Notes: a model not told the origin generated them from the letters alone. A stretch of DNA of 64,000 bases from Leadbetterella sp. (GCA_019638185.1 JAHBUH010000007.1:124001-188000), one strand, 5' to 3'. Counted from the stretch's first letter, positions 51,302 through 59,671 are shown. Translations and numbers: made by a program.

Positions 51302-52279
51302 TTACGCCCGATTCAGCAGCGCCGCCGCCTCCTTCGCAAAGTAGCTAAGGATAATGTCCGCGCCGGCCCGTTTCATGCTGATGAGCATTTCCATCATGGC
51401 CTTGTCGCCGTCTATCCAACCGTTTTGGGCGGCGGCTTTGATCATGGCGTATTCGCCGGACACGTTGTAGGCGGATATGGGCAGGTCAAAATTATCCTTC
51501 AGGGTTTTGATCACGTCCAGGTAGGAAAACGCCGGTTTCACCATCAGGATATCGGCGCCTTCCGCATAGTCCAGTTCGGCCTCCACCAGGGCTTCTTTTA
51601 CATTGGCCGGGTTCATCTGGTAGGTTTTTTTATCGCCGAATTTAGGGGCAGATTCCAGGGCATCGCGGAAGGGTCCGTAAAACGCCGAGGCATATTTAGC
51701 CGTGTAGGCCATGATGCCTGTGCCGGTAAAGCCTTCTGCGTCCAGGGCGCGGCGTATGGCCACTACCCGGCCGTCCATCATGTCTGACGGCCCGATGATG
51801 TCGGCACCGGCCCGGGCCTGGGCTACGGCCATTTTGACCAGCACTTCCACGGATTCGTCGTTCAGGATCTTCCCGTCTTTCACGATGCCGTCATGGCCGT
51901 CAGAGCTGTAAGGATCCAGCGCCACATCCGTCATCACCACCAGTTCCGGGAATTTGTTTTTGATTTCGGAAAGGGCACGGAGGTACAGGGTACCTTCTTT
52001 GATGCTTTCCGAGCCTACGGAATCTTTTTTGCTGTCCGGGTAATTGGGGAAAAGGCATATAGACCGGATGCCGTGCGCCACCACGTCTTCTATCTCCGTC
52101 AGCAGGGTATCCAATGAATACCGGAAAATGCCGGGCATGGAGCGGATGGCCACTTTTTCACCGCTTCCTTCCTGCACAAACATCGGGAAGATGAAATCGT
52201 TGACGGAAAGGGTGTTTTCAGCCACCATTTCGCGGAGGCCGGCGGATATACGGTTACGTCTGGGTCTTCTGGTTAACAT
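51302..52279 (-). CDS. hemB: Porphobilinogen synthase (delta-aminolevulinic acid dehydratase)
   Basis: A 325-residue enzyme of heme synthesis that condenses two 5-aminolevulinate molecules in the cytosol. Family segments include FPMFVQEGSGEKVAIRSMPG, TDVALDPYSSDGHDG, SAFYGPFRDALESAP, and the active-site DILMVKPAFSYLDV. The DPYSSDGH segment, without the Cys residues of zinc enzymes, suggests a magnesium-dependent type. It is transcribed away from the dispersed palindrome copy B, which lies in its upstream region, and it is followed at once by a VOC remnant. Confidence 0.97.
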   Translation of the reverse strand: MLTRRPRRNRISAGLREMVAENTLSVNDFIFPMFVQEGSGEKVAIRSMPGIFRYSLDTLLTEIEDVVAHGIRSICLFPNYPDSKKDSVGSESIKEGTLYLRALSEIKNKFPELVVMTDVALDPYSSDGHDGIVKDGKILNDESVEVLVKMAVAQARAGADIIGPSDMMDGRVVAIRRALDAEGFTGTGIMAYTAKYASAFYGPFRDALESAPKFGDKKTYQMNPANVKEALVEAELDYAEGADILMVKPAFSYLDVIKTLKDNFDLPISAYNVSGEYAMIKAAAQNGWIDGDKAMMEMLISMKRAGADIILSYFAKEAAALLNRA

Positions 52280-52284
52280 ATTTT

Positions 52285-52441
52285 GGACCTACTTTTTTCG
52301 AAAAAAGTAGGCAAAAAACATTCACAAAATAATGTCCTCCTGAAAATTTGATTTCCAAAGATTTATATATTTCCTTCCTTTTTGCCGATCAAATTTTTCA
52401 GACGGACTATTTTGTGAGGATAAGGTACAATTAGTATTTAT
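52285..52441 (+). repeat. Dispersed nested palindrome, copy B (compact form)
   Basis: About 157 bases, same orientation as copy A. It holds two structures: a 24-base perfect palindrome (arms CCTACTTTTTTC and GAAAAAAGTAGG, 52288-52311), and a long nested hairpin at 52322-52417 with outer arms TCACAAAATA/TATTTTGTGA, then GTCC/GGAC, then TGAAAATTTGAT/ATCAAATTTTTCA. It fills the gap between the dioxygenase stop and the hemB start, so it lies in the hemB upstream region. Confidence 0.88.
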
Positions 52442-52463
52442 GCTAAAGCTTCTTTACGGGGCT

Positions 52464-53312
52464 TTAGTCTTTTTTGAATAATCTGAACTCCAGGGCCACG
52501 CGGGTGGTGTCGGGTTCGGCATTCACGGCCAGGCCATGGATCAGGTGACCGGAGAAGAAAAGTACTTCACCGTAGTCTACTTTGGCTCTTTCCAGCTGGC
52601 TGCTTCCGCCCCATTCTTTGATCATGCGTACGCGGTACCTGTTGCCCTCCACCACAGCGCCGTTATGCGTTCTGAGCACCTTGTTTTCGGTGAACTTGTG
52701 GCTTCCCGGGGCTATGGGCAGCGAGGAGTTTTCGGTCACGCCCGCTATGGGAATCCAGAGGTTAACAAACGGCGGGATGTAGTCGGCCTCATCTACCCGC
52801 TCGTACACGTCTTTGTGCGGCGGGTTATAGTCGTTAGAGCCGGGGCGGTTTATCCGTACTATAATGTGCAGCTCTTTACCGTCTTCGGGGTTAATATCGG
52901 TCAGGGCAAAGCCCAGGATCTTCTCGAATTTCGGCAAAATCTGTTTCACGGGGAAGTTAAAATCTTCCGCAAAAAGGTCACGGGTCTTACCCACTACCTT
53001 AAAATGGTCTTCCCGGCTGGTTACCACGTCATGGTAGCGCTCCAGGCTGAAATCTGCTGGCACTTCTATGCCCAGCTCGTTCCGGATAATTTTAGCTACA
53101 CTCTGGGTCAGACCCTGCTTTAAAGATGCAAATTCCTCCTCGCTCAGGAATTTTGCCGAGGTATGGCCTTCATCGTACCAGGGCTGGCTATAAACGATGT
53201 CGGTGTCTTCTCTTGACAGTCTCACTTCCTTGCCGTAATCAAACGGCGGGCAGTCTTTTACGGAGACTTCGTACTTTTTATCACCAATCGTGTAGGACAG
53301 TATATCTTCCAT
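52464..53312 (-). CDS. 2-oxoglutarate/Fe(II) dioxygenase (phytanoyl-CoA dioxygenase-like)
   Basis: A 282-residue dioxygenase of the double-stranded beta-helix type. The Fe(II) triad is visible as His166-x-Asp168 in NPPHKDVYE and a distal His in SGHLIHGLAVN (His256 or His259), with an Arg (271 or 277) placed to bind 2-oxoglutarate. LWIPIAGVTENSSLPIAPGSH is the usual middle segment of the phytanoyl-CoA/PhyH-like group. The substrate is not known. Its promoter carries a Fur-like palindrome, so expression may depend on iron. The dispersed element copy B follows its stop. Confidence 0.8.
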   Translation of the reverse strand: MEDILSYTIGDKKYEVSVKDCPPFDYGKEVRLSREDTDIVYSQPWYDEGHTSAKFLSEEEFASLKQGLTQSVAKIIRNELGIEVPADFSLERYHDVVTSREDHFKVVGKTRDLFAEDFNFPVKQILPKFEKILGFALTDINPEDGKELHIIVRINRPGSNDYNPPHKDVYERVDEADYIPPFVNLWIPIAGVTENSSLPIAPGSHKFTENKVLRTHNGAVVEGNRYRVRMIKEWGGSSQLERAKVDYGEVLFFSGHLIHGLAVNAEPDTTRVALEFRLFKKD

Positions 53313-53335
53313 AAATCTTTTAAAATGTTAGGGTA

Positions 53336-53343
53336 CAAAAGTA
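53336..53343 (-). promoter_or_regulatory. -7 promoter box for the dioxygenase gene
   Basis: The minus strand reads TACTTTTG, a perfect TAnnTTTG match; a TTTG lies 18 bases upstream of it as -33 element, giving a good full promoter 24 bases before the start codon. Confidence 0.6.
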
Positions 53344-53364
53344 CCTCAAAAAACAAACGCACAA

Positions 53365-53380
53365 AATGATAATAATCATT
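53365..53380. promoter_or_regulatory. Fur-like palindrome overlapping the -33 region of the dioxygenase promoter
   Basis: AATGAT-AATA-ATCATT, a perfect 6+6 inverted repeat with 4-base spacer, close to the core of the Fur consensus (GATAATGATAATCATTATC). It touches the -33 TTTG of the minus-strand promoter, the place for a repressor. Confidence 0.5.
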
Positions 53381-53406
53381 TTTTAGCTAATCGTCTCCAC
53401 CCCTTC

Positions 53407-55512
53407 TTATTTTAAGGCTTTCACACCCATATTCCACAGGATAAACCCATAAATATCGGCTGTCTGCTCTATGGCTTTCCGGGTATTGCTGGCGCCGTGG
53501 CCGGAATTGGTATCGATCCGGATCAGCAGGGGGTTCTCAGAGCTGCTTCCGGCTTTTGCCTGGAGCTCAGCGGCGTATTTAAAGGAGTGCGCCGGCACCA
53601 CGCGGTCATCGTGATCTGCCGTGGTGATCAGGGTGGCCGGGTAATTCACGCCTGATTTGATGTTATGGAGCGGCGAGTAGGCATAGAGCGCCTTAAATTC
53701 TTCAGCATTGTCAGAAGAGCCGTAGTCTGCAATCCAGTTCCAGCCAATGGTGAACTTCTGGAAACGCAGCATATCCATCACTCCTACCTGTGGAATAGCC
53801 ACTTTAGCCAGGTCAGGCCGCTGGTTAATCACGGCGCCTACGAGGAGACCGCCGTTAGAGCCGCCCCGCAGCGCCAGGTGCTCTGAATCACAGTATTTAT
53901 GGGCTATCAGGTATTCGCCTGCGGCAATGAAGTCGTCAAACACGTTCTGCTTTTTCAGCTTCATGCCCTGCTCATGCCAGGCTTCGCCATATTCCGCCCC
54001 GCCCCTGAGGTTAGCCTGGGCGTACACGCCGCCTTGCTCCAGGAAAGGGATCAGCAGCGGGCTGAAGCCCGGGTTCAGGCTCACGTTAAACCCGCCGTAA
54101 CCGTAGAGTAGCGTAGGATTAGCCGAATTCAACTCCAGGCCTTTCTTATAGGTGATAAACATGGGGATGCGGGTACCGTCTTTGGAATTGTAAAATACCT
54201 GGCGGGTTTCAAAATCGTCCGGGTTAAAATCCACCTCCGGCCTGCGGAACAGCTCCGACCGGCCCGTAGCGATATCATACCGGTAAATGGTAGACGGGAA
54301 GGTAAAAGACGTAAAGGAGTAAAAGACAGATTTGTCTTTGGCTTTTCCGCCGAATCCGCCGGCCGTTCCCACACCCGGCAGCCTGACCTCACTTTCCCGC
54401 TTCCCGTTCAGGTCGTAAACGTACACCCGGGTAGCCACATCTTTCATGTAGCTTGCAAAGAGCTTTCCGCCCGCTGCGTTCACACTCTGCAGGGGTTCCG
54501 GCTGACCGGGGATCAGCTCCGTCCATTGCTTGGAAGCGGTGGCATAAGTCATCACCTTGTAATTAGGCGCCTGGTCATTGGTGCTGACATAAAATTTATC
54601 TCCCACGTTATGAAATATGCTGTAGGAAGAATTTCCGATCTCTGCCACCACCGGCGTAAATTCCTTTTCTCCTTTCTTTTTGTAGTAAATGGCGTTTCCG
54701 TCCAGCCCCTTTCCGCGGTCGCTGATGACCAGGAAAGCATAATTTTCATCTTCCAGCGTGTATACGGTGTTAAAACGCTGCGGATGGGCCTTGTCTTCAA
54801 ACACCAGCTTATCTTCTGCCTGGGAAGTGCCTATTTTATGGTACCACACCTGGTGGTTCTCGTTTACGGCCGCCAGCGCACTTCCTTCCGGTTTCGGGTA
54901 GCGGCTGTAGTAGAAGCCGTTACCCTGCCAGGCTATGCCTGATACCTTCACCCATTCCAGCTTATCAGTCAGTGTTTTTTTGGTGTTCATATCCATCAAA
55001 AAGATGTCCATCCAGTCGGACCCGCCTTTAGACAGTGCGTAGGCAGCAAATTTCCCGTCTTTGGATAAGCTGAACTGCTTCAGGCCCGTGGTACCGTCTG
55101 CCGAGAGCCCGTTCGGATCCAGAACCACCTCGGCCTGGCCGTTTATTTCTTTCTGACGGTAGAGCACCGACTGGTTCTGAAGCCCGTCATTTTTATAGAA
55201 ATAATACCACCCGCCACTCTCAAAAGGCGCCGAGTATCTGGGATAATTATATACCTGCTCCAGCCGTTCTACCAGCTGTCCGCGGTACGGAATGGTGGCC
55301 AGGTAGGCATTCGTGACCTCGTTCTGGCGCTTTACCCACTGGCCGGTCTCTTCGGAGCGGTCGTCTTCCAGCCAGCGGTAAGGATCCGCCACGCTAAGCC
55401 CGTGATAAGTGTCCTGATGATCGGATTTCCGGGTTTCCGGATACCGGATTTGTGCGTGTGCTGACGCAGATAATACTAAGCCCACAATAACAGCGTTAAA
55501 TTTTGTATTCAT
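53407..55512 (-). CDS. Prolyl oligopeptidase (S9A family), exported
   Basis: A 701-residue serine peptidase with a signal peptide (about 1-20, ending SAHAQ). The N-terminal seven-blade propeller covers about 80-420 and the alpha/beta hydrolase domain about 430-700. The catalytic Ser552 is in GGSNGGLLVGA, His672 in SGHGASN, and the Asp lies in DHDDRVVPAHS. It cleaves short peptides after proline. YPETRKSDHQDTYHGLSVADPYRWLED is the typical S9A start. The leader implies a periplasmic location. Confidence 0.95.
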   Translation of the reverse strand: MNTKFNAVIVGLVLSASAHAQIRYPETRKSDHQDTYHGLSVADPYRWLEDDRSEETGQWVKRQNEVTNAYLATIPYRGQLVERLEQVYNYPRYSAPFESGGWYYFYKNDGLQNQSVLYRQKEINGQAEVVLDPNGLSADGTTGLKQFSLSKDGKFAAYALSKGGSDWMDIFLMDMNTKKTLTDKLEWVKVSGIAWQGNGFYYSRYPKPEGSALAAVNENHQVWYHKIGTSQAEDKLVFEDKAHPQRFNTVYTLEDENYAFLVISDRGKGLDGNAIYYKKKGEKEFTPVVAEIGNSSYSIFHNVGDKFYVSTNDQAPNYKVMTYATASKQWTELIPGQPEPLQSVNAAGGKLFASYMKDVATRVYVYDLNGKRESEVRLPGVGTAGGFGGKAKDKSVFYSFTSFTFPSTIYRYDIATGRSELFRRPEVDFNPDDFETRQVFYNSKDGTRIPMFITYKKGLELNSANPTLLYGYGGFNVSLNPGFSPLLIPFLEQGGVYAQANLRGGAEYGEAWHEQGMKLKKQNVFDDFIAAGEYLIAHKYCDSEHLALRGGSNGGLLVGAVINQRPDLAKVAIPQVGVMDMLRFQKFTIGWNWIADYGSSDNAEEFKALYAYSPLHNIKSGVNYPATLITTADHDDRVVPAHSFKYAAELQAKAGSSSENPLLIRIDTNSGHGASNTRKAIEQTADIYGFILWNMGVKALK

Positions 55513-55609
55513 GTTTTTTTAAGTAATAGATTATTCCCCGACAAAAATAAAATAAAATTTGAAGGGAGACTCAACCTTTACCTTTGAAAATCATCTAAAT
55601 AAAAAACCT

Positions 55610-55638
55610 TTTGTAATGACGGGACGTTATTACATTTG
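55610..55638 (+). promoter_or_regulatory. Complete promoter of the TonB-domain/TPR gene
   Basis: TTTG at 55610-55613 and TACATTTG at 55631-55638, 17 bases apart, fit both the -33 and -7 elements of Bacteroidota promoters. Transcription would begin about 55645, 19 bases before the ATG. Confidence 0.65.
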
Positions 55639-55663
55639 TAAAAGATTACATAAACCTTAAGAA

Positions 55664-56662
55664 ATGCGTACTTTTCTTTTTGCGATATTTCCTTTATTCC
55701 TAACCTTTTCAAGCTTTGGTCAAGCTCCGCTAAAAAAACAACTGATCAAAAACTGGAAAAAGACAGATATTACGGCTATTGACGGCAGTCCGTATTATGA
55801 TGACGAGACCCTTAATCTGGATTTCGACCTTAATTTCTTTTCGGCTGACTCTCTCTACCTGTTCAATAACAGCCGGCTGACCCCGTTGCGCTACCGGCTG
55901 ACGGCTGACAGCATGCTGGTCCTTTCCGGGCTGCGGCTCAAAATCGTGGAGATCTCTGACATCAAGCTGGTGCTGGAGTCGCTGGAGAGCGAAGGCTTTG
56001 ATTTCCGGATCACCTACATGCCCAAAAATCTTTTTGACCTCACCTACACCCCGGAGGTTTACCGTGCTAAAAACGGGGAAGTGGTGTTTAAGACCATCCA
56101 GGGTAAGCTGGAGCCCCAGTTCCTGCATAAAAATATGAGCCCGGTAGATTATATTTTCGAGAAATTCGGTTTCCCGGAATACCGTAAGGGCGGGTTTGTA
56201 GTGCGGTTTATTGTGACCGCCACCGGCGATGTCACCGGCGTACGGGTGGTTGCCTCCTCTAACGACCGGTATAACGATAACCTGGTAAAAGCCGTTCAGA
56301 AGACCAAAGGCCTGTGGAAACCGGCCGAATTTAAAGGAGAAAAGGTAACCACGGAGGTGGAGTACGATTATAACCTGGGCTACGAAGACCGTACCCTTAC
56401 CTCCAATGTGGATTCCATGGAGTACAGCAAAATGTACCTGGATTATGGCCTGCAGTTTATTTCCACAGGTGCTTACCGGAACGCCATCTCCTACCTCAAG
56501 AAGGCCATTGATTTTAACCCGCTGAATGTGGACGCCTACTTTAAGCACGCAGAGGTCTCCTTTGCGCTACGGCGGAAAGAGGAAGGCTGCGAGAGCCTGT
56601 CTTACCTGCTGCTGCTGGAGCAAAAGAAGGCAGAACCGCTGTATGAGAAGTATTGTAAGTAA
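55664..56662 (+). CDS. Exported protein with TonB-C-like domain and C-terminal TPRs
   Basis: A 332-residue protein with a signal peptide (about 1-19, ending FSSFG-Q). Residues about 20-150 form a beta-rich part of unknown type. About 160-245 resembles the TonB C-terminal domain (GGFVVRFIVTATGDVTGVRVVASS), and about 265-325 has TPR-like helices (FISTGAYRNAISYLKKAIDFNPLNVDAYF). It lacks the N-terminal membrane anchor of true TonB, so it is unlikely to transduce energy alone. It is divergent from the prolyl oligopeptidase gene. Confidence 0.78.
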   Translation: MRTFLFAIFPLFLTFSSFGQAPLKKQLIKNWKKTDITAIDGSPYYDDETLNLDFDLNFFSADSLYLFNNSRLTPLRYRLTADSMLVLSGLRLKIVEISDIKLVLESLESEGFDFRITYMPKNLFDLTYTPEVYRAKNGEVVFKTIQGKLEPQFLHKNMSPVDYIFEKFGFPEYRKGGFVVRFIVTATGDVTGVRVVASSNDRYNDNLVKAVQKTKGLWKPAEFKGEKVTTEVEYDYNLGYEDRTLTSNVDSMEYSKMYLDYGLQFISTGAYRNAISYLKKAIDFNPLNVDAYFKHAEVSFALRRKEEGCESLSYLLLLEQKKAEPLYEKYCK

Positions 56663-56663
56663 G

Positions 56664-56700
56664 GGATTTCATCAGAGCCCCGAAAGACCCTGATGAATCC
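56664..56700. terminator. Bidirectional hairpin after the TonB-domain/TPR gene
   Basis: Arms GGATTtCATCAG (56664-56675) and CTGATGAATCC (56690-56700) pair with one bulge; on the plus strand GCTTTTTAT follows. It lies between convergent genes. Confidence 0.7.
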
Positions 56701-56709
56701 TGCTTTTTA

Positions 56710-57339
56710 TCACTGCCCCAGAAAATATTCTGCTTCTATTTTGCCCCAGGTGGGCGAGTAGCTGTTCGGGGATTTGAAGGTTTCAAATTTCTTTAAGGTA
56801 CTTTCAAAATAAGGTTTTGCCTTGTCTTTGCCGCCACCGAAGGACTCGGGGGTGTGAAAGAGGTTAACTGCCCGGAGGTAATCGATGCGCGGGTTTTGCG
56901 GATCCAGTTTGGCGGCTTCTCCCAGGTGCTGCTCAAACAGCGCGCCGTATTGCTGCCAGCGGGCCATGGGGTCTACGATCAGACGGGCCGAACTGAAATT
57001 GGCCTTCAGCACTTCGATCTCGGCATTTTTCGGGGAAATAGCCTCCGCTTTTTTAATGAATTGTTCGGCTTTGTCCAGTAAGATATCTTTTTCGGCGGTG
57101 TTAGTAGTGGTGTACGACTCCTTGATCAGGCCGTAAGCCACCCAATACTGCGGTAACCACTCTTTGGCCTCTGCATTGGCCACCCGCTCCATTTTATTGA
57201 TCTCGGGCATAATGGATTTTTCATATTCACTCTGAAGCACGCCGGCCAGTTCGGTCATGGTGGCTTCATACTTTTCCTTCTGGGCGTTCACTACCAGCGA
57301 GCTACCCGCCAGGAACATCACTAAAAGCATTTTTTTCAT
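56710..57339 (-). CDS. Exported TPR-like protein, partner of the TonB-dependent receptor
   Basis: A 209-residue protein with a signal peptide (MKKMLLVMFLAGSSLVVNAQ) and a helical body with TPR character (KDILLDKAEQFIKKAEAISPKNAEIEVLKA and FEQHLGEAAKLDPQNPRIDYLRAV). It begins 21 bases after the receptor stop and so belongs to its operon. Small TPR proteins are found beside this receptor type in Bacteroidota, but their role is not known. Confidence 0.8.
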   Translation of the reverse strand: MKKMLLVMFLAGSSLVVNAQKEKYEATMTELAGVLQSEYEKSIMPEINKMERVANAEAKEWLPQYWVAYGLIKESYTTTNTAEKDILLDKAEQFIKKAEAISPKNAEIEVLKANFSSARLIVDPMARWQQYGALFEQHLGEAAKLDPQNPRIDYLRAVNLFHTPESFGGGKDKAKPYFESTLKKFETFKSPNSYSPTWGKIEAEYFLGQ

Positions 57340-57360
57340 TACGGTATCTGTTTAAATTGT

Positions 57361-59523
57361 TTAAAAGTTAAGATCGGCTTCTTTTGACCGGCCATTCAGC
57401 TTCCCGAAGGTCCAGGCCAGTCCGAAAAATACGGAGGTTTTCATGGGCGATTTCACGGCGTAGCGCTCCTTGCCATCAGCAGAATAGCGGTATCCGAAGA
57501 TATTGTCCCGGCCCAGCAGGTTATCTACCAGGAAGTAAAAGACCAGGAAGCTGTTTCGGGTTTGCTTCACCTTGCTGGCCATCAGGCTGACCGAGTGAAA
57601 CGGCTTGGTTAGCTCCCGGGTCTTAAAATCATCGGCCAGGGCATACACCGGCCTGCCCGATGCAAAAGAGTAGGTCAGGCCTATGTTTGTGCTGATCTTC
57701 GTGAAGAATTTCTTGGTGACCACGCTCATATTGTGTTTGGCCGCAAAAGTGGGTGTAAGCTGTTTCGGGTAGTTTTTAAACTCCCTTTCGGTGTCCAGAA
57801 AAGAGTAGGTTACCCAAAGATCCCCGTTTTTAATGGCCTTTTCATCCCGGAAAAACACATCGAATCCGCGGGCATAGCCACTTCCGGTATTGGTGGTTTT
57901 ACCGGTAGGAAACCGGTAGGGATTGGGATCAAAATAGGCCGTTTCTTCTTTCACCAGCCGGGCATATTTTTTATAAAACATCTCGGTGCGGAACGTCCGC
58001 TTGTTTTTGATCACCTGGTAATTCAGGATCAGGTGGTCTGCCCGCTCAAAGCTAAGGTCAGGATTCACATACAGGTATTCTTTTTCAGGATTCTGATAAA
58101 ACCGGCCGCCGGCAAACGAAAACTGGGAATATTGCCCTACCTTATACGCCAGCGACAGCCGCGGCGCCAGGTTACTTTCTCCCAGCACAGACGTATACTC
58201 GTAACGGAGGCCGGGCCTCACCGCCAGCTTTGGGGTGAAGTACATTTCGGTTTCCGCAAAGAGCGCCGAGTAGCTGTCATTGAAACCAAACTTATAGTCG
58301 TAATACCGGTTACCCACCGAAATATAGTGACTTTCCGCTCCAAAGTTAAACGAGTTGGCGTTCGAATTTCCAAACAGCCTGGTAAAGACCACCCGCGCCT
58401 GGGTGCGCTCGTCTGTCCGGTCGGAATTAAAATCCTGGATATCCAGGTTATCCTTATTATTGGAGTAAGACAGGCCGCTGTTCATGACCCAGCTCTCATC
58501 TTTAAAAACGTATTTATAAGAGGCGTTGGTAAACAGGTTTTTGTTACGGTTAGAAAAACGGTAGGTCCCCTCTTCGGTATCGTAGGAGGGCAGGTTCATG
58601 GCCGAGGTATTATCAGACCAGGTACCGTACAGCTTAAAATGGCTGTTGCGCGGGAGGCTTTTATTGATACTCAGGCTGGTGCCTATGCCCTGGGGCACGG
58701 TTTCAAAATCGAAGCGGTTCTTCACCAGCGCCAGCAGCGGCGCGATATTGGTATAGTACACCGAGCCGGTGATCCAGCCTTTATGGGTATGGGAGACGCC
58801 GGCTCCGGCCAGGTTCAGGCTGGCGGTGGTGGAGGTGTTGGTGCCCAGCTGGTCCTGGGTAGACAGTAGCAGTACGGATGACAACGCCTGCCCGTACTGG
58901 GCCGAATACCCGCCGGTACTGAAGGCCGTACCCTTGAACATGAAGGGCTCGAAACGGCCGCGCTGGGGCACATCCGGCGTGCTGCTGAAGAAAGGATTCT
59001 GAACAATCATCCCGTCTATCACCGTCTTGGTTTCCTGGGCAGAGCCGCCCCGTACAAAAAGCCCTTCCTGCTCCCCTACCCGCGTGGAGCCGGGGAGAAG
59101 CTGCATCACGGAGGTGATATCGGCATTGCCGCCCGCCGTGGTCACAATGTCCATGGGCTTCAGCATAACCATACGCTTGCTGTCAGAGGCCTCGAAGACC
59201 CCGGCGGAGACCACCACCGCATTCAGCTGGTTAATGGTCTCTTTCAGCTCCAGATTTACGGTAAGGTCAGCCCCGGCCAGGGTGATCTCTTTCACCAGTG
59301 TGTGGTAGCCTATGATGGAGGCCTGCAGTTTGAAGTTCCCTTTTTCATCGGTTTTAAAGCTGTATGAGCCGTCTTCAGCGGTGGTAGCCCCGTCATAAGT
59401 GTCCAGTAGCGACACATTGGCAAAGGCCAGGGGTTCGCCCCCGTTACCGGTGACTTTCCCGCTGATCCGGATCTGGGCCTGCGTTAAAAGGGGGAGTAAT
59501 AAAAGGAGTAATAGCTTTTTCAT
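57361..59523 (-). CDS. TonB-dependent receptor with carboxypeptidase-like N-terminal domain
   Basis: A 720-residue outer-membrane protein. Signal peptide 1-16, then a carboxypeptidase-regulatory-like domain (about 17-100, GKVTGNGGEPLAFANVSLLDTY), a plug domain (about 110-225, with DITSVMQLLPGSTRVGEQEG and FVRGGSAQETKTVIDGM), and a beta barrel to the end. It imports a ligand using TonB energy; the ligand is unknown and no SusD-like partner is present, so it is not a SusC-type glycan importer. It is co-transcribed with the small TPR protein. Three direct repeats and a -7 box lie upstream. Confidence 0.92.
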   Translation of the reverse strand: MKKLLLLLLLPLLTQAQIRISGKVTGNGGEPLAFANVSLLDTYDGATTAEDGSYSFKTDEKGNFKLQASIIGYHTLVKEITLAGADLTVNLELKETINQLNAVVVSAGVFEASDSKRMVMLKPMDIVTTAGGNADITSVMQLLPGSTRVGEQEGLFVRGGSAQETKTVIDGMIVQNPFFSSTPDVPQRGRFEPFMFKGTAFSTGGYSAQYGQALSSVLLLSTQDQLGTNTSTTASLNLAGAGVSHTHKGWITGSVYYTNIAPLLALVKNRFDFETVPQGIGTSLSINKSLPRNSHFKLYGTWSDNTSAMNLPSYDTEEGTYRFSNRNKNLFTNASYKYVFKDESWVMNSGLSYSNNKDNLDIQDFNSDRTDERTQARVVFTRLFGNSNANSFNFGAESHYISVGNRYYDYKFGFNDSYSALFAETEMYFTPKLAVRPGLRYEYTSVLGESNLAPRLSLAYKVGQYSQFSFAGGRFYQNPEKEYLYVNPDLSFERADHLILNYQVIKNKRTFRTEMFYKKYARLVKEETAYFDPNPYRFPTGKTTNTGSGYARGFDVFFRDEKAIKNGDLWVTYSFLDTEREFKNYPKQLTPTFAAKHNMSVVTKKFFTKISTNIGLTYSFASGRPVYALADDFKTRELTKPFHSVSLMASKVKQTRNSFLVFYFLVDNLLGRDNIFGYRYSADGKERYAVKSPMKTSVFFGLAWTFGKLNGRSKEADLNF

Positions 59524-59584
59524 TTTGTATAAGTATTCCGGGGTGCCGGGTTTCAGGGGTTTAGCTCAGGGCTAATTCCTGCTT

Positions 59585-59592
59585 CAAAATTA
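59585..59592 (-). promoter_or_regulatory. -7 promoter box for the TonB-dependent receptor operon
   Basis: The minus strand reads TAATTTTG, a perfect TAnnTTTG match. Transcription would start near 59578, giving a leader of about 55 bases. Confidence 0.5.
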
Positions 59593-59623
59593 GAGACCCG
59601 GTGCAGACGGCTGAACGGGTTTT

Positions 59624-59671
59624 CGATAAACACTTCAGAATTACCGATAAACGATCCTTTTTACCGATAAA
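59624..59671. promoter_or_regulatory. Three phased direct repeats CGATAAA upstream of the receptor promoter
   Basis: CGATAAA occurs at 59624, 59645 and 59665, spaced 21 and 20 bp; the last two share the longer TTACCGATAAA. The block lies about 30-80 bases upstream of the predicted -7 box of the receptor gene, where activator sites are expected. Two-turn spacing fits regulators that bind one face of the DNA, such as LytTR- or AraC-type proteins. Confidence 0.6.

Noticed and set aside
57733-58869. A 378-codon open frame on the plus strand
   Set aside because: It is the mirror of the TonB-dependent receptor coding strand and shows no domain of its own.
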